From the NCBI RefSeq assembly GCF_014645515.1, contig NZ_BMLW01000001.1, positions 186,001-250,000 of the forward strand: a stretch of DNA of 64,000 bases, in the 5' to 3' direction. This document shows, piece after piece, positions 1 to 8,598 of this stretch. Origin of the DNA: Oceanobacillus neutriphilus (GTDB lineage: Bacteria > Bacillota > Bacilli > Bacillales > Amphibacillaceae). Every line of letters starts with the position of its first letter. Position 1 is the first letter of the stretch. Below the pieces are notes generated by a model that worked only from the letters and a program-made list of their open reading frames with translations, searched no databases and was not told the origin of the DNA. The position numbers and the translations under genes are program-made.

Positions 1-62
1 TTAACAGTTTTAGTTTTTCATAAACGAACAAATATTCATCCATTTCATTTAAATATAGTAAA

Positions 63-93
63 AGAAAAGACTCACAAACTGCGAGTCTTTTCT
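63..93 (-). terminator. Rho-independent terminator of the opp operon
   Basis: An 11-bp perfect inverted repeat (AGAAAAGACTC at 63-73, GAGTCTTTTCT at 83-93) lies just after the oppA stop codon when read on the minus strand. T-rich sequence follows on that strand. It closes the five-gene operon. Confidence 0.8.
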
Positions 94-100
94 ATTGTTT

Positions 101-1951
101 TTATTCAGCCACTACTGGTTCATCTTGAGTGACCCCAACTTCATAGCGTTCTAATTCGGTAGCTTCGTCCCGAATATCCCAGTTTACGACACGTTCGTTA
201 ACCGGAGCTAATTTGGCACGATAAACCGTCGGGAATACAGGAACTTGGTCTACCATATATTCCTGCCATTCCTTATATACATCTTCTCGATATTCTAAAT
301 CCATCGCCTCTTCGGAAACCCCTTCTTCTAGTAAACGGGTATTTTCTTCATCTTCCCAGCGAGTGAAATTATAGATTACATTTGGTCCCCATAAACCGGT
401 CGGGTCTACATCTGTTCCTACGCTCCAGGCAGCAGAATAAATATCAATATCCGGATCATCATTACCTTGCTGTCCAATTCGATCATAGAAGTCATTAAAT
501 TCTAATAAACGTCCATCAGTTTTTTCTACCTTAATTCCAATCTGTTCCCAGGATTGAATATAGTAGTTTGTTAATGGTTCTGCTGTATCTCCGCCTTCCA
601 TAGAAGCATAATTAAGCACGAGCTCTTCTCCATCTGGATTTTCACGGAAGCCATCCCCATCTACATCTTCATAACCGGCATCATCTAAAATTTGATTTGC
701 TTTATCTGGATCATAAGTTGGTGTTTCAATAGAGTCATCATGATAATTTTCATAGAAAGAAGGCATTAATGTAGTTGCATTCCAGCGTAATCCGTTATAA
801 AAACGTTCTCCAACTGCATTATTATCCAATGCATACCACATTGCCCGGCGTAATTCCACATCACCGACTTTTGAATTTTCTAAATCCATTGCTACCTTGC
901 CATTCTCTTTATCCCATGTACCCATTTTAAATCCGACATATGAATAAGATCTGTCGAGAGTTCCTAAAAACTCAACGTTGGTAAGCGACTCTTCCACATC
1001 AGGATACTGATCTGTAGGAAAAGAATCGACCATATCTACTTCACCTGTTTCAAGCGCCTGTGTCACTGTTTCAGGAGCAATTACTTTCAATGTTACTGTA
1101 TCCAGGTTTGGCTCCCCTTTCCAGTAATCTTCATTTTTTGAAAAAGTTACAGACTCTCCAGGAGTAATAGATTCTACTTTGAAAGGTCCCATTCCAATTG
1201 GATTAACGCGCACTTCATCCGATGAAGACATATCTGCTACCGGAATGTCTTCAAAGATATGCTTCGGTAATGCGTATCCCCATATTCCTCCTGATAATAA
1301 GGAAGGTGTTGCATGCTTAAAGGTCATTTTCAATGTCTTATCATCAATAACCTCTAGCCCTTCAATACTATCTGCTTCTCCATCATGGTATTCTTCCGCC
1401 CCAACAATGCTCGTTACATCACCATAACGTGGGCCATCATAGTCCGGGTCAGCCAATACCTCAATGGCAAATTCCCAATCCTCTGCAGTTACCGGCTCTC
1501 CATCATGCCAATTAACTTCATCTCGAATTGTAAAAGTAAATTCATTTCCCTCATCATTCACTTCCCAAGTAGCTGCACCATCTTGAGTATAATTGAAAGT
1601 GTCATCTACACTTAAAAGTCCCTCATCGAACCAATCAATTATTTCGGAATCATAGGCATCCGAATAAAAATTATAATTTAATGTTCCTGCAAAAACCGAA
1701 TCTGCTACAAGACCAAAATTCAGATTCCCGCCGTCCATCGGTTCTCCCTCTTTTATCGGGCTGAAATCTGCTATATCATATACCTTTCCATCTGTATCTT
1801 CGGAATCAGATCCAGTATCTTCACTTTCTCCATTTCCTTCATCACTGCTGCTGTCATCAGCATCATCAGATCCACTGCTACATGCTGCCAACACAAGAAA
1901 CATCATCAGCATCATGATAAATAAAGCCTTGCTAATCGTTGCTTTTCTCAT
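101..1951 (-). CDS. oppA: Oligopeptide ABC transporter, substrate-binding lipoprotein (OppA family)
   Basis: This is the extracellular solute receptor of a peptide importer. The 616-residue product starts with a lipoprotein signal: basic N-terminus, hydrophobic run and lipobox LAAC with the acylated cysteine at residue 24. A Ser/Asp/Glu-rich linker (about residues 25-60) follows, then a family-5 solute-binding domain. Length is usual for OppA/AppA proteins. The start has a good ribosome binding site (AAGGGGAGG) about 8 nt upstream. It is the last gene of oppDFBCA, 111 bp after oppC, and a hairpin terminator follows. The gap before it may allow separate or higher expression, as is common for binding proteins. 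Oligopeptides are the likely ligand, but dipeptides or another peptide-like solute cannot be excluded from sequence. The acidic linker suits a salt-adapted surface protein (inference). Confidence 0.9.
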   Translation of the reverse strand: MRKATISKALFIMMLMMFLVLAACSSGSDDADDSSSDEGNGESEDTGSDSEDTDGKVYDIADFSPIKEGEPMDGGNLNFGLVADSVFAGTLNYNFYSDAYDSEIIDWFDEGLLSVDDTFNYTQDGAATWEVNDEGNEFTFTIRDEVNWHDGEPVTAEDWEFAIEVLADPDYDGPRYGDVTSIVGAEEYHDGEADSIEGLEVIDDKTLKMTFKHATPSLLSGGIWGYALPKHIFEDIPVADMSSSDEVRVNPIGMGPFKVESITPGESVTFSKNEDYWKGEPNLDTVTLKVIAPETVTQALETGEVDMVDSFPTDQYPDVEESLTNVEFLGTLDRSYSYVGFKMGTWDKENGKVAMDLENSKVGDVELRRAMWYALDNNAVGERFYNGLRWNATTLMPSFYENYHDDSIETPTYDPDKANQILDDAGYEDVDGDGFRENPDGEELVLNYASMEGGDTAEPLTNYYIQSWEQIGIKVEKTDGRLLEFNDFYDRIGQQGNDDPDIDIYSAAWSVGTDVDPTGLWGPNVIYNFTRWEDEENTRLLEEGVSEEAMDLEYREDVYKEWQEYMVDQVPVFPTVYRAKLAPVNERVVNWDIRDEATELERYEVGVTQDEPVVAE

Positions 1952-2062
1952 CCTTGTAACCTCCCCTTATAATATGTTTTTCTAACTGGCAAGGACTACC
2001 AGTAAATATATACTCAACATCTAACTCTGTATTAGGAGCCGATGAAAGTAATAAGCTAAGAA

Positions 2063-2956
2063 TTACCCGCGGCGCTGCCGGGCATCAGCAGCTCTTCTTA
2101 ATGCCTCCCCGACATTTCTCACCGCAAGCATCAATAGTAAGATCAATATTGCTGCCGGAGCCCAAATCCACCAGCGAAATTCCAATGTTTGCGGATTAGT
2201 GGCATAAGATAACAATGTGCCCAAGCTTGGTGTATCTTCCGGAAAACCGAATCCAAGGAAGGACAACCCTGATTCCAGTCCAATATTTGCTGCCAGATTT
2301 AATGTCATCGTTACAATAATTAAAGATGTAATATTTGGTAACACCTGTTTGAAAATAATATTAAAATTGGATGTTCCTAATGTTTTTGATGCCTGGGCAT
2401 AATCGAGCTCCTTCTCCTGCAGCGCTTTTGAACGTATTAATCTGGCGATTCCCATCCACGAAAAAGCTGCCATAATCAGCGAGAAGGTGACAACACTATA
2501 GTCCCGGGTCATCGATACAAAAACAATAATAATCATTAAAAACGGTAAAACCATAAAGAAATCAATTACACGCATAAGTACATTATCTATTTGACCTCCA
2601 AAATAACCTGATATGACCCCATAGGCTATTCCAAAAACTCCACTAATTAATGTAACTAAAATTCCAATTGCCAGGGAATTACGTGTCCCAATAATCAATT
2701 GTCCAAATACATCCCGCCCTCCATAATCAGTTCCTAAAATAAATTGATCTGATGGCGGTGTATTAATTGCAAATAAATCTACGGATACAATCTCGTTTTT
2801 ATCTAAAAAAATGGATATTCCAAATACAAAAGCAGTAATTAATATAAGAAATATAAGTGAAACAAGTGCCAGCTTGTCCCGAAATAATTCTCTTAAAAGA
2901 ATGTTTATCGCTGAAGGGCTTTTTTGTTCTTTCATTTTTGCTATATCAGCTTCCAT
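2063..2956 (-). CDS. oppC: Peptide ABC transporter permease (OppC family)
   Basis: This 297-residue inner-membrane permease has a short cytoplasmic N-terminus rich in Lys/Glu, a first membrane helix at about residues 30-50, and the BPD_transp_1 domain in the C-terminal two thirds. The EAA-type loop that contacts the ATPases is visible as LDYAQASKTLG, and FGTDYGGRD-like sequence in the N-terminal part is typical of OppC/DppC. The start has GAGGTG about 8 nt upstream. It begins 30 bp after oppB and precedes oppA in the same operon. It should pair with OppB to form the translocation channel powered by OppD and OppF. Confidence 0.9.
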   Translation of the reverse strand: MEADIAKMKEQKSPSAINILLRELFRDKLALVSLIFLILITAFVFGISIFLDKNEIVSVDLFAINTPPSDQFILGTDYGGRDVFGQLIIGTRNSLAIGILVTLISGVFGIAYGVISGYFGGQIDNVLMRVIDFFMVLPFLMIIIVFVSMTRDYSVVTFSLIMAAFSWMGIARLIRSKALQEKELDYAQASKTLGTSNFNIIFKQVLPNITSLIIVTMTLNLAANIGLESGLSFLGFGFPEDTPSLGTLLSYATNPQTLEFRWWIWAPAAILILLLMLAVRNVGEALRRAADARQRRG

Positions 2957-2986
2957 ACAATAGTCACCTCAATTTCTGTCATGTCT

Positions 2987-3949
2987 CTATTTAATACGAA
3001 TTCTTGGATCGACAATACTCAAGATAATGTCTGATAAAAGGGCACCTAAAATACTGGCGATTCCAAACAATAAAACAAGTGCAGTTACAACACTGAAGTC
3101 ACGCCCCGTAACGGACTCTAAAAATAGAAGACCCATACCAGGATAGGAGAAAACCCTTTCTACAAAGACCGTTCCCGAAATTAAACTTGTAATCTCCCAG
3201 CCGAAGAAAGCTGCTATCGGTAACAAAGAATTCCGAAAAATATGTTTATTATATACACGATTTTCGGAAGCACCCTTGGCTCTTGCCGTAATAATAAAAT
3301 CTTTTTGTTTTGTATCAACGATTTCGCTTCGTAGATATTGAATGGTAGAAACCACGGATATTAAGGCAATCGACAAACCAGGCAGCAATGCATGATATAG
3401 CTTACTTATATAATATTCCATCGATCCTGCATCTAAGCCGGGGGCTACACTTCCGCTTGTCGGGAACCATCCCAGCATAAATCCAAATACCCAAAGCACG
3501 ACAAGTGCGAAAATAAATATAGGTGTTGCAAAACCAAGGTAGCTATAGCCTGTAATAGCTGAATCTAAAGGTGAATCATTATAACGTCCGCTAATTATCC
3601 CCAAAGGAATTGCAATAAGGTATGTAAATATCAGTGAAACGAGTGAAAGCAGTATCGTATTCATAACCCGTTCCGAAATTAGCGCAGTAACGTCCATTTT
3701 AAAACGAAACGACTGTCCCAAATCACCTTGCACTAAACCGCCTAACCAATCCACATATTGCACATACCAGGGGTTGTTCAGTCCTAAACGTTCACGCTGA
3801 ATTTCTAACGCTTCCGGACTAATATTCGGATCAATTAAACCTGTCAAAGCATCACCCGGCATAAATTGTGCCATCACGAAGACAAGCACACTTAAAAACA
3901 CAATTTGAGGAAATGTAACCAATAGTCTTCGAACAATAAATTTCCACAT
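2987..3949 (-). CDS. oppB: Peptide ABC transporter permease (OppB family)
   Basis: This is the second membrane permease of the importer, about 320 residues from the chosen start. A 10-residue longer frame is open. I prefer the ATG giving MWKFIVRRL, because that is the usual OppB N-terminus and a GAAAGG ribosome binding site lies about 11 nt upstream. The protein has the N-terminal helix of OppB/DppB proteins, several further membrane segments and an EAA loop (ITARAKGASENRVY). It starts 7 bp after oppF, so translation is probably coupled. Confidence 0.9.
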   Translation of the reverse strand: MWKFIVRRLLVTFPQIVFLSVLVFVMAQFMPGDALTGLIDPNISPEALEIQRERLGLNNPWYVQYVDWLGGLVQGDLGQSFRFKMDVTALISERVMNTILLSLVSLIFTYLIAIPLGIISGRYNDSPLDSAITGYSYLGFATPIFIFALVVLWVFGFMLGWFPTSGSVAPGLDAGSMEYYISKLYHALLPGLSIALISVVSTIQYLRSEIVDTKQKDFIITARAKGASENRVYNKHIFRNSLLPIAAFFGWEITSLISGTVFVERVFSYPGMGLLFLESVTGRDFSVVTALVLLFGIASILGALLSDIILSIVDPRIRIK

Positions 3950-3956
3950 AGACGAA

Positions 3957-4889
3957 TCAACCTTTCTCTGGTAAAGCAACTTTATGTGTATCAGAAATAG
4001 ACTGTAAACCGAAAGCTAATCCATTACTATCGAAGTAATTATTAAAGGACTCCCGATATTCTTTGGTCACTTCTTTACGAAATTCAAATTGCTTTTCACG
4101 ATTTCTAGGATCAATATCCGGAATTGCTGCAATTAAACGCTTTGTATAAATATGCTGTGGATTTTCAAAAATATCTTTTGTACTTCCCTGCTCCACATAT
4201 CTTCCTTTATACATAATCGAGATATTATCGCACATATGCTTTACCACACCTAAATCATGACTGATGAAAAGGTAGGTAAGATTCAGTTCCTTCTGAATTT
4301 CCTGAAGAAAATTCAGAACCTGTGCCTGTACAGAAACATCCAGCGCAGAAACAGGCTCATCTGCAATAATTAATTTCGGTTTTAACGCAATTGCTCTAGC
4401 TACTCCAATACGCTGCCTTTGTCCTCCAGAGAATTCATGTGGGTATTTAAATATACTATCCGGGCTTACATTCACAATATCTAATAACTCTTGAACACGT
4501 TTCCGTTCTTCTTGTTTAGATAGTTTTTCATAATTCCGAAGTGGTTCTGCAACAATATCAAGCACCCGTTTCCTGGGATTTAATGAGGAATAAGGATCCT
4601 GGAAAATCATTTGTACATCTTTCCGGAAATTTTTATTCTTAGCTTTTTTATCTGTAATATCTTTTCCCTCAAATAAAACTTGTCCAGAAGTAATGTCTTC
4701 CAGTCCAATAATCGCCCGTCCTGTTGTCGATTTTCCAGAACCAGATTCTCCGACCAGCCCATATGTCTTTCCTTGCTCCAATTCAAACGATACACCATCG
4801 ACCGCTCGTGTATACTCAACTGTGCGGTTTAAAATTCCTCCCTTGATTGGAAAGTATACTTGTAAATCTTTTACCTCAAGAAATGCCAT
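3957..4889 (-). CDS. oppF: Peptide ABC transporter ATP-binding protein (OppF family)
   Basis: This cytoplasmic ATPase (about 310 residues) energises peptide uptake. Walker A (GESGSGKST, about residues 47-55), the signature FSGGQRQR, Walker B (LIIADEP) and the H-loop (FISHDLG) are all present. An upstream in-frame extension of 49 codons overlaps oppD and is not the start. The ATG giving MAFLEVKDLQ has GGAGAAAGGGGAG just upstream and overlaps the oppD end by 14 bp. The C-terminal tail after the nucleotide-binding domain (about the last 35 residues) lacks the cysteine-rich oligopeptide-binding C-terminal motif often seen in OppF. It acts as a heterodimer with OppD. Confidence 0.9.
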   Translation of the reverse strand: MAFLEVKDLQVYFPIKGGILNRTVEYTRAVDGVSFELEQGKTYGLVGESGSGKSTTGRAIIGLEDITSGQVLFEGKDITDKKAKNKNFRKDVQMIFQDPYSSLNPRKRVLDIVAEPLRNYEKLSKQEERKRVQELLDIVNVSPDSIFKYPHEFSGGQRQRIGVARAIALKPKLIIADEPVSALDVSVQAQVLNFLQEIQKELNLTYLFISHDLGVVKHMCDNISIMYKGRYVEQGSTKDIFENPQHIYTKRLIAAIPDIDPRNREKQFEFRKEVTKEYRESFNNYFDSNGLAFGLQSISDTHKVALPEKG

Positions 4890-5892
4890 TTGACTGCTCC
4901 CCTTTCTCCTCATTCTGATCAGGGATGTAAAAATGCTCATGACATGTACATCTGACAAAATGTCCCGATTCCACCTCATGCATCGTTGGATTTTCTTCAT
5001 GCGCAGAAGCATCCACCCACGGAATACGCGCAGCAAATCGGCATCCTTCCCTTGGAAGATTTTTCAAGGATGGTACAACACCTTGAATAACATGCAGTGT
5101 ATCCTGACCTTCAACTGGTACTGAATTTAACAAAGATCTAGTATATGGATGTAAAGGGTTTTCAAACAGCTTTTCCACAGATGCAATTTCAACAATCTGC
5201 CCTGCATACATAACAGCTACACGATCTGCCATTTCTGCAACAACCCCTAAATCATGCGTAATTAAAATAATGCCGGCGTGTATCTTTTCTTTCAATTCAC
5301 GTATTAAGTCAAGAATTTGCGCTTGAATGGTAACATCTAACGCAGTTGTCGGTTCATCAGCAATTAATAGCTTTGGATCATTAGCAATTGCTATTGCAAT
5401 AATGACACGCTGTCTCATTCCACCGGATAATTCATGAGGAAATTGTTCAAAAACCCGTTCTGCATTTGGAATACCAACTAAATCAAGCAATTCAACAGCT
5501 CTTTTTTTTCTGCCCTGCTGCCCCAATTTTCTATTATGCAAAAATAAGGTTTCTTCTATTTGCCCGCCGATTGGCGTTAATGGATTTAATGCAGTCAACG
5601 GATCCTGGAAAATCATCGCCATTTCGTCTCCGCGAATTTTATCCAATTTTGATTTCGGCATTGTGACAATATCCTGATTATTTAGAAGGACTTCCCCTTC
5701 AATTTTCGCTTTTGTATGCAGACGCATAACCGAGAATGCCAGAGCACTTTTTCCCGAACCGGACTCTCCAACAATTCCCAATACTTCGTTTTTATTTAAA
5801 GTAAGCGTTACATCATCCACCGCTGCGTAGTATTCATCACCAATACGAAAAGATGTTGAAAGGTTTTTTATCTTTAAAAGTTCATTACTCAA
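4876..5892 (-). CDS. oppD: Peptide ABC transporter ATP-binding protein (OppD family)
   Basis: First gene of the opp operon; 338 residues. Walker A (GESGSGKSA, about residues 42-50), signature LSGGMRQR, Walker B (LLIADEP) and H-loop (LITHDLG) mark an ABC ATPase. The C-terminal oligo_HPY region begins with GCRFAARIP, where most relatives have a GCRFAPRCP-like sequence, so the first conserved cysteine pair is partly lost; C-x-C remains in RCTCHEHF. The start is TTG, with AAGGGGGA about 6 nt upstream. The promoter lies in the spacer upstream, where a CodY-box-like sequence overlaps the -35 region. Confidence 0.9.
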   Translation of the reverse strand: MSNELLKIKNLSTSFRIGDEYYAAVDDVTLTLNKNEVLGIVGESGSGKSALAFSVMRLHTKAKIEGEVLLNNQDIVTMPKSKLDKIRGDEMAMIFQDPLTALNPLTPIGGQIEETLFLHNRKLGQQGRKKRAVELLDLVGIPNAERVFEQFPHELSGGMRQRVIIAIAIANDPKLLIADEPTTALDVTIQAQILDLIRELKEKIHAGIILITHDLGVVAEMADRVAVMYAGQIVEIASVEKLFENPLHPYTRSLLNSVPVEGQDTLHVIQGVVPSLKNLPREGCRFAARIPWVDASAHEENPTMHEVESGHFVRCTCHEHFYIPDQNEEKGEQSNGIS

Positions 5893-5933
5893 CCTACATC
5901 CCCCTTACTAAATTGTTTGTTTTTTCATGCTGT

Positions 5934-5964
5934 ATTTTATAGCAGCTTAAAATTTCAGAAAATC
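5934..5964 (-). promoter_or_regulatory. opp promoter region with CodY-box-like operator
   Basis: On the minus strand a -10-like TATAAAAT (5934-5941) lies about 45 bp before the oppD start. Just upstream, 5950-5964 matches the published CodY consensus AATTTTCWGAAAATT at 13 of 15 positions, so it would cover the -35 region. A repressing site there is what CodY control would need. CodY binding itself is inferred. Confidence 0.45.
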
Positions 5965-6256
5965 CCCCTTTTCAAATTTCCAAATAATCAGATGACGAAA
6001 ATTTGAGTAATTTCTGAATAAAAAAATCCATGCACGATCATTCATTTTTAATTTTTGATAATTAAAACATCTTTGAACAAACATGGCATGGTCTCGGCTC
6101 GGCTCATCTACTAAATTATATTTTTCTGCTCTCTGCAGTAATCTATGATATAAATTTAGTGTCTCTAAAAAGCGATTTTTTCTATCTTGCGGACGATATG
6201 TAATATGTAAAGAATATAATTGTTGTAATTTTTCTGAAAATTGTCCGTAAATAAAC
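5947..6256 (-). pseudogene. Start-less open reading frame of about 100 codons, probable gene remnant
   Basis: On the minus strand the frame ending with TAA at 5947-5949 stays open for about 100 codons up to a TAG near 6257. It lacks an ATG, GTG or TTG start with a ribosome binding site at its head; the first in-frame ATG is halfway in. The translation looks protein-like rather than random (for example LETLNLYHRLLQRAEKYN and NDRAWIFLFRNYSNFRH), with mixed charge and aromatic residues. I do not recognise the family. The likeliest reading is the 3' end of a decayed gene, now serving as the upstream region of the opp operon. A chance open frame is the alternative. Confidence 0.3.
6228..6242. promoter_or_regulatory. 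Second CodY-box-like site
   Basis: The 15-mer at 6228-6242 matches the CodY consensus AATTTTCWGAAAATT at 14 of 15 positions. It lies about 335 bp upstream of oppD, inside the remnant reading frame. It could act with the promoter-proximal box or belong to the lost gene. Confidence 0.35.
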
Positions 6257-6872
6257 TAGAAAATTTATCGCTTTAACAGGCTAAAATCTATTCTATTTTT
6301 ATTAATCTTTGTTACCTCTTAAATATTGCAATTTCATTTCAAAAACTTGAATTCGAAAACTTTTCGTAAACAAATCTTAATATACTTTGAAATTATAGTT
6401 TATAACCTCGCTAAAATCAATAGGTTTTGACAAAAAATAAGATTACCATCTGTATACATATTTTCCTGTATGTCACTAAAAACCTTTAAAATCAAGGGAT
6501 TATTCCAATAATTTACTAAAAAATTAATTAAAATTTTTTTAATTTTCTTCTCATAATTTTGTGTCGTTTTATCAAAAAAATCATCTATAAATCGTCACAA
6601 TTACCATATATTAACTGTTTTAAAGAAGGCAAAAATACTTTTGAAACAGGATAAAATTGGATAATGATATGTGTTATGTGTTTATTAAATTCAAAAAACA
6701 AGGTAAAATTGGCTTCACAATTAAACACTCTTGTTCTGAAATAAGAAAGTATTTTTATAGATTTCCACAAAAAGAATGCTTCATCATGAGAGTTTTACGA
6801 CAATTTTTCATAGAAAAATGAGTATTTACTAATCCCTGTTCACATATTAAAAATTTCTACCCTAATAAATAA
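6257..6872. other. AT-rich spacer with no recognisable gene
   Basis: About 600 bp of very AT-rich sequence lie between the remnant frame and the ilvA terminator. I see no frame with both a plausible start and protein-like composition; a 61-codon minus-strand frame at 6585-6770 has neither. An imperfect hairpin-like stretch at 6784-6811 resembles the stem-loop at 49843-49871. Nothing else is supported. Confidence 0.5.
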
Positions 6873-6911
6873 AACTTCATTCAATGAGAACGACCCTCAT
6901 TGAATGAAGTT
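6873..6911 (-). terminator. Terminator after ilvA
   Basis: A long perfect stem (ACTTCATTCAATGAG / CTCATTGAATGAAGT) with a 7-nt loop is followed, on the minus strand, by TTTTATTTATT. It starts within the ilvA stop region and ends the ilv-leu transcript. Confidence 0.85.
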
Positions 6912-6913
6912 AT

Positions 6914-7930
6914 TTATAAAGCGACATACGATTTTACTTTTTTTGGCTTATACTTTTCGGATAACTCTTGAATTCGCTGCATGTTCCCGATATCGAGGTT
7001 TCCACCACTCACGATGACTCCGCAATGTCTAGAACGAAGCTGATGATGATGTGCGAATAAGGCTGCCAGAGCAGCTGCTCCAGCTCCCTCCATCAATGTT
7101 TTATTCCGTTCAAGCATATATATAATCGCTGCAGCAATTTGCTCATCACTTACTGTTACAATATCATCTACATATTCTTGGATAATTGGCAACGTATGCT
7201 TTCCAGGTTCTTTCACAGCAATTCCTTCCGCAATCGTATCCACTTGCGTCAGCTTTTTCACCTGCTTGGTATGATAGCTGTCATAAATAGCCGCAGCTCC
7301 TTCAGCCTGCACACCAATCACCCGGATATTCCGGTTGATATGCTTCGCTGCTACTGCAATTCCGCTAATTAAACCGCCACCGCCTATTGGCACTAAAATG
7401 GTATCTATGCGATCTTCCTGACGCAGCAATTCCATTGCAATGGTGCCTTGTCCAGCCATAATATCATAATCATCAAATGGATGAATATAGGTTGCACCTG
7501 TTTCCAGCTGATGCTCCAATGATGCCTGATAAGCTTCCTGAAAGCTTTCTCCTGTCAAAATAACGTCTGCACCATAATTTCTTGTTGCATTTACTTTAGC
7601 CAGCGGTGTTCCTTCTGACATGAATATCGTTGCCTTCACACCCAATTTTGATGCTGCATGCGCAACTCCTTGTGCATGATTTCCGGCAGATGCTGTAATA
7701 ACACCACTTGCAAGCTCTTCATCTGTCATTTGCATCAGCTTGTAGCTTGCCCCCCGGAACTTAAATGCCCCGGTTTTTTGCTGATTTTCCATCTTACAAT
7801 ACACATGCTTCCCTACCAGACCATCTGTTGTGTGCGATGTTAACAGCGGTGTTTGATGAACAATTGGCTTTAATTTCTTCCATGCTTGATATACTTTTTC
7901 ACCAGTTAAGCGATCCCCAAGTAAATCCAC
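6914..7930 (-). CDS. ilvA: PLP-dependent threonine dehydratase, short form without ACT domain
   Basis: Deaminates threonine to 2-oxobutanoate, the entry step to isoleucine. The 338-residue product has only the fold-type II PLP domain: the PLP lysine sits in TGAFKFRGA (Lys57), and the glycine loop GGGGLISG binds the cofactor phosphate. Biosynthetic IlvA proteins usually run past 400 residues with a C-terminal ACT-like regulatory domain. This one stops before it, so classical isoleucine feedback is unlikely. By length it resembles catabolic TdcB or serine racemase. Its place as the last gene after leuD (73 bp gap) and before the operon terminator favours isoleucine synthesis. A serine dehydratase or racemase activity remains possible. 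Confidence 0.8.
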   Translation of the reverse strand: MDLLGDRLTGEKVYQAWKKLKPIVHQTPLLTSHTTDGLVGKHVYCKMENQQKTGAFKFRGASYKLMQMTDEELASGVITASAGNHAQGVAHAASKLGVKATIFMSEGTPLAKVNATRNYGADVILTGESFQEAYQASLEHQLETGATYIHPFDDYDIMAGQGTIAMELLRQEDRIDTILVPIGGGGLISGIAVAAKHINRNIRVIGVQAEGAAAIYDSYHTKQVKKLTQVDTIAEGIAVKEPGKHTLPIIQEYVDDIVTVSDEQIAAAIIYMLERNKTLMEGAGAAALAALFAHHHQLRSRHCGVIVSGGNLDIGNMQRIQELSEKYKPKKVKSYVAL

Positions 7931-8003
7931 ACTCCTTCAACCCTCTTATTCTTTATAGTTTTCTATCTTATAATTTTCTCATATTTTTCTGTACTTATCA
8001 CTT

Positions 8004-8585
8004 TTAAGCACGTTTTTCTTCAAATGCCTGAATCGCATCTTCCTCTAAAAGCGTCAGTGCAATATCATCCCATCCGTTAAGGAGTTTCTCCTTATGGTAA
8101 GGCGGGATATCAAATGAAACGACGGTGCCATCTGCATCTGTAATTTCCTGTTTTTCTAAATCAACATCTAATGTTAATCCCTGCTCCGCTTTTTTCATCC
8201 ATTGCCGGACCTGCTCTTCATTCATTTTTATTACTAATATGCCGTTTTTCAAGGAATTATTATAAAAAATATCTGCAAAGTCAGGAGCAATGATGACTTT
8301 AAACCCATAATCCTCCAATGCCCATGGAGCATGTTCACGGGATGACCCGCAGCCGAAATTATCACCAGCTAACAGGATTGTAGCATTTTCATATTTTGGC
8401 TGGTTTAAAACGAAGTCTTCACGCAGCTTTCCATCATCATCAAAACGCCAGTGGAAAAATAAAAATTCTCCAAATCCTGTTCGTTCAATACGTTTTAAAA
8501 ATTGCTTTGGAATAATCTGATCTGTATCCACATTACCGCGATTTAGCGGAGCAGCAATTCCTTTATGCTCTTTAAATGGTTCCAT
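8004..8585 (-). CDS. leuD: 3-isopropylmalate dehydratase small subunit
   Basis: The small (swivel-domain) subunit of isopropylmalate isomerase joins LeuC to convert 2- to 3-isopropylmalate in leucine synthesis. The 193-residue product starts MEPFKEHKG at the ATG preceded by AGGAGGG 8 nt upstream; an 11-codon longer frame is rejected because this start fits family length. Conserved features visible are [14 protein letters not shown] and the loop [13 protein letters not shown], typical of the aconitase swivel domain. It follows leuC by 13 bp, and the two proteins form a complex, so translation is probably coupled. Confidence 0.95.
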   Translation of the reverse strand: MEPFKEHKGIAAPLNRGNVDTDQIIPKQFLKRIERTGFGEFLFFHWRFDDDGKLREDFVLNQPKYENATILLAGDNFGCGSSREHAPWALEDYGFKVIIAPDFADIFYNNSLKNGILVIKMNEEQVRQWMKKAEQGLTLDVDLEKQEITDADGTVVSFDIPPYHKEKLLNGWDDIALTLLEEDAIQAFEEKRA

Positions 8586-8598
8586 TCCAAATTCCCTC

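Noticed and set aside
6585..6770. A 61-codon frame in the opp-ilvA spacer
   Set aside because: No ribosome binding site, composition follows AT-rich noncoding DNA.
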